From: DATFKA01 sp042095835
GTDB taxonomy: Bacteria; Bacteroidota; Bacteroidia; Chitinophagales; Saprospiraceae
DNA: 20,768 nucleotides
Reading direction: 5' to 3'
NCBI GenBank assembly: GCA_042095835.1
Contig: JBELML010000113.1
Span: forward strand, 1-20,768
Part shown: positions 15,133 through 20,768 of the stretch, in pieces
Numbering within the stretch: position 1 is the stretch's first letter
Layout: the number at the start of each line of letters is the position of its first letter
The notes under the pieces: generated by a model
What the model was told of the DNA's origin: nothing
Database searches by the model: none
The model's input: the letters and a program-made list of their open reading frames with translations, nothing else
Program-made: the position numbers and the translations under genes

Positions 15133-17391
15133 ATGACCTATATAAAAACTTCCTACAACCGACGTTCTTTTCTTAAGACTTCAACAATTGCCAGTGGTGG
15201 CATGATGCTTGGATTTAGCTGGTTAGCTTCTTGTCAATCAGCAGCCGAACAAGCTGCAGGGCCTCCTATCCCCGAGGAATGGTTTGACATCAATGCCTAT
15301 TTAAAAATAGGTGATAATGGAGTAGTGACGATATTTTCTCCGAACCCAGAGTTTGGCCAAAACGTCATGACCTCTATGCCCATGATTGTAGCCGAAGAAC
15401 TAGATGTAGATTGGACAAATGTAATAGTCGAGCAAGCAGCTTTTAATGCTGATAAGTTTGGGTTTCAATTCACAGGTGGCAGTCGGGGCATTCGTTCTCG
15501 ATGGGAGCCTTTGCGTATGGCTGGGGCAACTGCACGCCACATGCTAAGAGAAGCCGCTGCCCAAGCATGGAGCGTTCCGCTCGAAGAGATACAAACTGAA
15601 AACGGTGTACTCCTACACAAAGCAAGCGGGCAATCTGCTAGCTATGGTACTATGGCTGCTGCAGCTGCTAAACTTGCAGTTCCAGAAGAGGTGCAGTTAA
15701 AAGAAGTAAAAGACTTCAAGATTATCGGCCACTCTAAAAAAAATGTAGAAGGTCCAAAAATTGTAAGCGGTAAGCCACTTTTTAGTTTAGACTATTATAA
15801 AGAAGGTATGCTTATCGCCATGGTCGTACATCCTCCGGCTTTTGGAATGGCTTATAAGAGCATCAATAATGCAGAGGAGGTAAGTGCAATGCCCGGTATC
15901 ACTTCAATTTTTCCCATCAAAACCTATAAAGATGGACAAGCTAAAGCAGGTTTCGACACCAATGCCTTCCCTGAAATCGTAGTAGTTGTTGGACGCTCAA
16001 CCTGGGAAGTAATGAACGCCAAAAAAGCACTAAAAGTAGAATGGGTACCCTTTGCATCTTACACGGATGTCATGGCTGGTCGGAGTGGCAATCGAGAAGT
16101 GATAGTCCCAGCTGGACTAGAAAACTCTGAGGACCACAGAATACAAATGCGTGAGATGGCTGCAGCCCCAGGAAGGACCGTACGAAAAGATGGTAATCCC
16201 GAAAGTGCTTTTCAACGCGCTAGTAAAGTGCTTGAACGGACCTACACTGCGCCTTATCTTGCCCATAACTGCATGGAACCTATTAATGCTTTCGCACAGG
16301 TAGATGGCGATCAGGTTTGGATTGCGGGGCCTCTTCAAGCACCTGGCATTATTGAGCCAACGATTGCTGCTAGGATGGATATTCCAGTTGAGAACATCGA
16401 CATCGAAATGACTCGTATGGGTGGAGGGTTTGGCCGTAGAGCTTACTCCCATTATATGCTGGAAGTTGCATTAATTGCTCAAGAAGTCAAAGTGCCAGTC
16501 AAACTGATGTACACCCGTGAAGACGATATGACCAATGGTGTCTATCGACCGACCTATCAGGCGACTTACCGGGCTGCTCTAGATGACAACAACAACTTGC
16601 TGGCTCTGCATGTAAAAGCGGGTGGTGTACCAGAGAGTCCTCTGTTTGCCAATCGTTTCCCCGCAGGTGCAATAGATCATTACCTCGCAGAAGATTGGTC
16701 GGTAGCATCTAATATCACAACGGGTGCATTTCGCGCTCCACGCTCCAATTTTATGGCAGGGGCGGAACAATCCTTCTTGGACGAACTCGCAGAAGCTATG
16801 GGCAAAGACCCCATCGACTTCAGGTTAGAATTATTGAAACGCGCAGCCGAAAACCCAGTAGGAGAACGCAACGATTATGATGCAGCTAGGTATGCAGGAG
16901 TACTTGAATTGGTACGAGAAAAATCCAATTGGGAACAGCCTAACGAAAAGATACACCGTGGTGTTTCCGCCTATTTTTGTCATAACTCTTATGCCGCTCA
17001 TGTCCTCGATTTGACCATTGAAGATGGGAAACCAATAGTACAAAAAGTAACCTGTGCAGTCGATTGTGGAATAGTCGTTAACCCTGATGCTGCCTCTAAT
17101 ATGGCTGAAGGGGGTATTATAGATGGTATTGGCAACGCTTTGTACGGAGAGATGATCTTCAAAGATGGTGTACCGCAAAAAAATAATTTCCACCAATATC
17201 GAATGATCAGAATGAGTGAAGCACCTAAGGAGATTGCCGTTCATTTTGTGCAAAATGAAATTGCCCCGACTGGCTTGGGAGAACCTCCATTTCCACCCAT
17301 TTTTGGTGCCATCGCCAATGCATTGTATAAAGCAACAGGCAGACGTCAATACCAGCAACCTTTCCTAGGAGATAACGAAATCCTGGGATAA
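15133..17391 (+). CDS. Molybdopterin-binding large subunit 1 (IorB-like, Tat-exported)
   Basis: Catalytic subunit of a xanthine-oxidase-family hydroxylase, which inserts oxygen from water into an aldehyde or N-heterocycle at a molybdenum-cytosine-dinucleotide cofactor. 752 aa, normal for IorB-type beta subunits. The N-terminus has a Tat motif (N-R10-R11-S-F-L-K), a weakly hydrophobic stretch and a lipobox (L31-A32-S33-C34), so it is likely a Tat-exported lipoprotein. Cofactor-contact motif GGGFGRR is at 430-436; FRAPRSN and the DELAEAMGKDPIDFR segment follow. The catalytic base is expected to be Glu717 in GLGEP. It follows the small subunit by 48 bp and has a paralogue at 18467. The substrate cannot be read from sequence. 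The nearby NTF2-like proteins and AraC regulator suggest catabolism or detoxification of a small aromatic or aldehyde, which is an inference only. Confidence 0.94.
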   Translation: MTYIKTSYNRRSFLKTSTIASGGMMLGFSWLASCQSAAEQAAGPPIPEEWFDINAYLKIGDNGVVTIFSPNPEFGQNVMTSMPMIVAEELDVDWTNVIVEQAAFNADKFGFQFTGGSRGIRSRWEPLRMAGATARHMLREAAAQAWSVPLEEIQTENGVLLHKASGQSASYGTMAAAAAKLAVPEEVQLKEVKDFKIIGHSKKNVEGPKIVSGKPLFSLDYYKEGMLIAMVVHPPAFGMAYKSINNAEEVSAMPGITSIFPIKTYKDGQAKAGFDTNAFPEIVVVVGRSTWEVMNAKKALKVEWVPFASYTDVMAGRSGNREVIVPAGLENSEDHRIQMREMAAAPGRTVRKDGNPESAFQRASKVLERTYTAPYLAHNCMEPINAFAQVDGDQVWIAGPLQAPGIIEPTIAARMDIPVENIDIEMTRMGGGFGRRAYSHYMLEVALIAQEVKVPVKLMYTREDDMTNGVYRPTYQATYRAALDDNNNLLALHVKAGGVPESPLFANRFPAGAIDHYLAEDWSVASNITTGAFRAPRSNFMAGAEQSFLDELAEAMGKDPIDFRLELLKRAAENPVGERNDYDAARYAGVLELVREKSNWEQPNEKIHRGVSAYFCHNSYAAHVLDLTIEDGKPIVQKVTCAVDCGIVVNPDAASNMAEGGIIDGIGNALYGEMIFKDGVPQKNNFHQYRMIRMSEAPKEIAVHFVQNEIAPTGLGEPPFPPIFGAIANALYKATGRRQYQQPFLGDNEILG

Positions 17392-17424
17392 GTACTTTTT
17401 TAAAAAACTTTATAACACAATAAA

Positions 17425-17877
17425 ATGAAGACATTCATTACTGGACTATTTCTATGTTTACTTTGTACGCAAATTTTATTAGCGCAAGAGACCACAGTCG
17501 AAGCAGAAATCAAAACACTCTCTAAGCAAAAATGGGAGTGGATGGCAGATAAGAATGTAGCTAAGTTGGAGACTCTTTTTCACGATAAATCCAAGTTTGT
17601 CCACATGAGCGGTTCCTGGAAAAAAGATAGAGAACTCGAAATTATTGAATCAGGAAGTATCTGGTATAAAAATGCCGAGGTTCACGATGTTGCCGTTGAA
17701 ATTATAGACGATACGGCCGTACTCTGGAACCGAATCACCCTTATAGCTCACGTAAGAGGGAATGATGTCTCCAATGAATTTACAGTAACGGAGACCTATA
17801 AAAAAGTGGAGGAAAGTTGGCAATTACTCGCCTTAACTTTCAGTAAGGTTCGAGACACCCATAAGATCGCTCACTAA
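17425..17877 (+). CDS. Secreted NTF2-like (SnoaL/DUF4440) protein, copy a
   Basis: 150-aa protein with a cleavable signal peptide (hydrophobic 5-19, likely cut in the LLAQ region near residue 20) and a single cone-shaped NTF2-like domain. The segment KWEWMADKNVAKLETLFHD followed by FVHMSGSW is the usual DUF4440/SnoaL start, in which an N-terminal helix pair packs on a curved sheet. The C-terminal strands contain NRITL, VTETY and WQLLALTFSKV. The fold forms a pocket used by various enzymes and ligand-binding proteins; I see no clear catalytic dyad beyond His and Asp residues near the pocket entrance (the FVHM histidine). It lies 33 bp after large subunit 1 and is followed 70 bp later by a paralogue about 60% identical by eye. 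A periplasmic role next to the hydroxylase, such as binding or converting its substrate or product, is inferred. Confidence 0.85.
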   Translation: MKTFITGLFLCLLCTQILLAQETTVEAEIKTLSKQKWEWMADKNVAKLETLFHDKSKFVHMSGSWKKDRELEIIESGSIWYKNAEVHDVAVEIIDDTAVLWNRITLIAHVRGNDVSNEFTVTETYKKVEESWQLLALTFSKVRDTHKIAH

Positions 17878-17947
17878 TTCGTATGCTACTCTAGGGTGGT
17901 TATGTTCAACACTTGAATATTGCATCAATTCTATTAAAACAACAACT

Positions 17948-18397
17948 ATGAAAATTTCCTTAATTGGCCTTTTTATCCTCTTATTTTCTACATCAAACCT
18001 TATAGCTCAAGCATCCACTGACGAAGCTAAAATTCTTCAACTCTCTAAAGAGAAGTGGGAGTGGATGGCAGATAAGAATGTGGATACTTTGAATGACCTT
18101 TTTCATGAAAATGCAATGTTTGTACATATGGGAGGCTCCTGGGGGAAAGAACGGGAGCTGGCAATTATTAAGAGTGGAGGCATTTGGTATAAACAAGCTG
18201 ACATTCATGAAGCTTCGGTTAAAATAATAGAGGATACAGCTATTCTTTTAAATCGTATTACCTTAGTAGCTGAAGTAGGAGGTAATGAAGTAAGCAACCC
18301 TTTCGAAGTCACGGAAGTATATATCAAAACCAATAGTGGATGGAAACTTGGGGCTCTATCCTTTACCAAATTAATGACTCGGGGCAATAATAAGTAG
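17948..18397 (+). CDS. Secreted NTF2-like (SnoaL/DUF4440) protein, copy b
   Basis: 149-aa paralogue of the preceding gene, about 60% identical over the mature domain (aligned by eye). It retains KWEWMADKNV, LFHE, FVHMGGSW, IWYK, NRITL and VSNPF. Signal peptide: hydrophobic 4-18, likely cut after LIAQ. The conserved positions cluster in the N-terminal helix-strand unit and the pocket-facing strands, while tails and surface loops have diverged (RDTHKIAH versus MTRGNNK), so both copies are under selection rather than one decaying. Placed 69 bp before large subunit 2, it may pair with that subunit as copy a pairs with large subunit 1. A heterodimer of the two copies is also possible, since NTF2-like proteins often dimerise. 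Function unknown. Confidence 0.85.
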   Translation: MKISLIGLFILLFSTSNLIAQASTDEAKILQLSKEKWEWMADKNVDTLNDLFHENAMFVHMGGSWGKERELAIIKSGGIWYKQADIHEASVKIIEDTAILLNRITLVAEVGGNEVSNPFEVTEVYIKTNSGWKLGALSFTKLMTRGNNK

Positions 18398-18466
18398 AAA
18401 CCATACAAGGATTGGATCAGTATATACTATGCCTGTCTGCTTCATATAATACTCTAAAATGATACC

Positions 18467-20725
18467 ATGTCTACTATCAATACCTCCTACAATCGGCGCT
18501 CCTTCCTGAAAACCACTACACTAGCTGGTGGGGGAATGATGCTTGGATTTTCTTGGTTGGCGAGCTGTACTCCTACACCAAAGATAGGGAGCAACATGAC
18601 TATGCCAAAAGAATGGTTTGACATCAACGCTTTCTTAAAAATTGGAGAAAACGGTCTAGTCACGATTATGTCTCCTAATCCAGAAGGTGGTCAGAATGTG
18701 AAGACCTCCATGCCCATGATCGTTGCTGAGGAGCTAGATGTGGACTGGAAAAATGTAATTGTAGAACAGGCTCCACTAAATACGGACCTGTATCGCCGTC
18801 AGTTTATTGGTGGAAGTAATGCCATACGCACAGGATGGCAAAGTCTGCGAATGGCTGGAGCTACTGCCCGACATCTCCTTCGAGAATCCGCTGCCCAACT
18901 TTGGGAAGTACCCATCGATGAAGTCAGCACTCAGGCAGGTATCTTAAAACATAAAAAGAGTAATCAATCTGTCTCCTATGGCGCTATGGCTGCTGCTGCA
19001 TCCACCCTCCCTATACCTGAAACAGTAGAACTAAAAGCCCCTCAAGATTTCAAGCTTATAGGCACCTCTCGCAAAAATGTAGACAGTCAAAAAATCGTAA
19101 CTGGCCAGCCCTTATTTGGAATCGACACTCAAAAAGAAGGGATGCTCATTGCGATGATTGTGCACCCACCAGCTTTTGGGATGCAACTGAAAGCAGTAGA
19201 TACGGCCACAGTCCGATCTTTGCCTGGAATCCAAGATGTTTTCCCTCTCAAAGTTTTGGCCGATGACTTTGTAAGACAACACTTTGACACCTGTACCTTC
19301 CTAGAGGTAGTCGCTATCGTAGGTAACAGTACTTGGGAAGTTATGAAGGCCAAAAAGGCTCTCCAAGTCGAATGGGAGCCCTTTCAGACCTATACTGAGC
19401 AAAAAGTTTTTTACGGTAGGCCAACCGTTCAAACGATTACCATTCCTGCGGGGCTAGAAAATACGACAACTCATAGGGCTACAATGGCGAAGATGAAGGA
19501 TCAACCAGGTGTCGTAGTACGTAAAGATGGTGATCCAGAATGGGCCTTCAAAAGTGCTGCTCAAGTTATCGAACGGACTTACACGGGACCACATCTTGCA
19601 CATAATTGTATGGAACCGATGAACTTCTTTGCCGATGTGACCGCAGATCATGCAACCCTCATTGGGCCTCTACAAAAAGCAGAACTAACAGAACAAGCTT
19701 TAGCCGCAAGACTCGGGATGTCGGTTGAGCAAATAGACATTCAATTGCCTCGGATTGGCGGCGGCTATGGACGTCGTTCCTATGCTCATTGGGCGATTGA
19801 AGCAGCGCTGATTTCACAAAAGATGCAAGCGCCTGTTAAGCTGATTTATTCCCGCGAAGATGACATGACAGGCGGTATCTATCGACCTGCCTACCAAGCT
19901 ACCTATCGAGCAGCTTTTGACAGCAACCAACAACTTATTGGTCTTCATGTCAAAGCAGGGGGAATCCCAGAAAGTCCTTTGTACGCTAACCGCTTTCCAG
20001 CGGGTGCAATAGATCATTATTTAGCAGAAAGCTGGACCATCAATACGAATATAACGATTGGTTCTTTTCGGGCACCACGCTCTAATTTCATGGCAGCTGC
20101 GGAGCAATCTTTCTTGGACGAACTGGCAGAGGCCATCGGTAAAGACCCTATTGATTTTCGCCTAGAGCTTTTAGATCGCGCCCAAAAACAACCCGTTGGA
20201 GAGCGTAATGATTATGACGCCAAACGCTATGCCGGGGTCCTTCAATTGGTACGTCAAAAATCTAATTGGGACAATAAAGCTATCAATGCCCACCGTGGAG
20301 TCGCGGTTTACTACTGTCATAATTCTTATTCTGCGCAAGTGCTGGATTTACAAATTGAAGAAGGAGAACCCAGCATCCAAAAAGTATTTTGCGCAGTAGA
20401 TTGCGGTATTCTCGTCAACCCAGATGCTGCCAGGAATCTTGCAGAAGGGGCCATAGTCGATGGCATTGGTAATGCTTTGTACGGTGAAATGACCTTTAAA
20501 GATGGTGCTCCAGAAAAAAATAATTTCCATCAATATCGAATGATCCGTATGTCAGAAGCTCCCAAAGAGATTGAAGTTCATTTTGTAGACAATGAGATCG
20601 ATCCTACGGGCCTGGGCGAACCCACCTTCCCCCCAGTATTTGCTGCCTTAGCTAATGCTTTATACCAAGCAACTGGCAAACGGTTTTACGATCAGCCATT
20701 TTTTAGGGCAAACGCATTAAAATAA
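18467..20725 (+). CDS. Molybdopterin-binding large subunit 2 (IorB-like, Tat-exported)
   Basis: Second catalytic subunit of the same family, also 752 aa and roughly 70% identical to the first by eye, rising in the C-terminal third. The Tat/lipobox leader is almost unchanged (R10-R11, LASC with C34). The cofactor motif is GGGYGRR (431-437, Tyr for Phe), FRAPRSN is kept, and the expected catalytic base is Glu718 in GLGEP. It differs from copy 1 mainly in the region after the second third of the N-terminal domain (for example a changed loop around QTYTEQKVFYGRP), so substrate range may differ. It has no small subunit of its own and presumably uses the one at 14629. It lies 69 bp after NTF2 copy b, with no terminator seen between the genes, so one long operon is likely. 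Both copies look intact. Confidence 0.94.
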   Translation: MSTINTSYNRRSFLKTTTLAGGGMMLGFSWLASCTPTPKIGSNMTMPKEWFDINAFLKIGENGLVTIMSPNPEGGQNVKTSMPMIVAEELDVDWKNVIVEQAPLNTDLYRRQFIGGSNAIRTGWQSLRMAGATARHLLRESAAQLWEVPIDEVSTQAGILKHKKSNQSVSYGAMAAAASTLPIPETVELKAPQDFKLIGTSRKNVDSQKIVTGQPLFGIDTQKEGMLIAMIVHPPAFGMQLKAVDTATVRSLPGIQDVFPLKVLADDFVRQHFDTCTFLEVVAIVGNSTWEVMKAKKALQVEWEPFQTYTEQKVFYGRPTVQTITIPAGLENTTTHRATMAKMKDQPGVVVRKDGDPEWAFKSAAQVIERTYTGPHLAHNCMEPMNFFADVTADHATLIGPLQKAELTEQALAARLGMSVEQIDIQLPRIGGGYGRRSYAHWAIEAALISQKMQAPVKLIYSREDDMTGGIYRPAYQATYRAAFDSNQQLIGLHVKAGGIPESPLYANRFPAGAIDHYLAESWTINTNITIGSFRAPRSNFMAAAEQSFLDELAEAIGKDPIDFRLELLDRAQKQPVGERNDYDAKRYAGVLQLVRQKSNWDNKAINAHRGVAVYYCHNSYSAQVLDLQIEEGEPSIQKVFCAVDCGILVNPDAARNLAEGAIVDGIGNALYGEMTFKDGAPEKNNFHQYRMIRMSEAPKEIEVHFVDNEIDPTGLGEPTFPPVFAALANALYQATGKRFYDQPFFRANALK

Positions 20726-20739
20726 AAACTGAAAAAGAA

Positions 20740-20768
20740 ATGATTTTACTGGAAATAAAGCGTGAAAA
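20740..20768 (+). CDS. Possible start of a further gene, cut by window end
   Basis: An ATG at 20740, 14 bp after the stop of large subunit 2 and preceded by a purine-rich stretch (GAAAAAGAA), opens a frame that reads MILLEIKRE to the window end with no stop. The position fits one more gene in the operon, but nine codons are too few to identify or confirm it. Confidence 0.3.

Noticed and set aside
16831..17358. 175-codon frame opposite large subunit 1
   Set aside because: It overlaps a clearly conserved molybdopterin subunit on the other strand and its translation has no domain-like pattern.
17905..17917. TTCAA-CAC-TTGAA palindrome between the two NTF2-like genes
   Set aside because: Short AT-rich palindrome in a small gap inside the operon; no repeat of it was noticed and no promoter feature accompanies it.
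18445..18450. TATAAT before large subunit 2, as a possible internal promoter
   Set aside because: No upstream element at workable spacing; the nearest TTGGAT is too far away. The gene is more simply read as part of the operon.

Overview
The window looks like a chromosomal segment of a marine or aquatic member of the Bacteroidota, possibly of the Saprospiraceae type. The evidence is a SusC/SusD outer-membrane pair, lipoproteins of Bacteroidota style, almost no Shine-Dalgarno sequences, moderate GC, and a metal pump fused to its outer-membrane channel. The taxon is inferred from gene content only. I saw no tRNA, rRNA, CRISPR array or insertion sequence.

Layout. (1) 57-5544, minus strand: a two-gene heavy-metal efflux operon. 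It encodes a CzcA-type RND pump that carries a TolC/CzcC-like channel as a C-terminal extension, followed by a CzcB-type adaptor; the two genes overlap by 8 nt. The leader holds a TAnnTTTG-type promoter candidate and a Crp-like palindrome. (2) 5861-10810, minus strand: susC then susD, closed by a strong intrinsic terminator at 5861-5902. (3) 10811-11533: a 723-bp divergent intergenic region with three related palindromic TGG(T/C)TA(A)ACC boxes and a large imperfect stem-loop. (4) 11534-13483, plus strand: an unrecognised lipoprotein followed by a PL7 alginate lyase. Regions 2-4 form a small alginate-type polysaccharide utilisation locus (PUL). The lyase would cut the polymer at the cell surface and SusCD would import the oligomers. 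No PL6/PL17 exolyase, sugar dehydrogenase or local regulator is present.

(5) 13556-14461, minus strand: an AraC-family regulator, convergent with the PUL and divergent from the next operon. (6) 14629-20725, plus strand: an oxidoreductase operon. It has one [2Fe-2S] subunit, two paralogous Tat-exported molybdopterin-binding large subunits of the isoquinoline 1-oxidoreductase beta type, and between these two paralogous secreted NTF2-like (SnoaL/DUF4440) proteins. The order is small subunit - large 1 - NTF2a - NTF2b - large 2. The AraC/oxidoreductase intergenic region has a direct repeat with 31-bp phasing, a likely AraC-type operator.

The most interesting parts are the doubled periplasmic molybdenum hydroxylase/NTF2 module of unknown substrate, the repeated operator-like boxes in the PUL, and the unrecognised lipoprotein paired with the alginate lyase. 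All functions are read from sequence motifs. Nothing was searched against a database.
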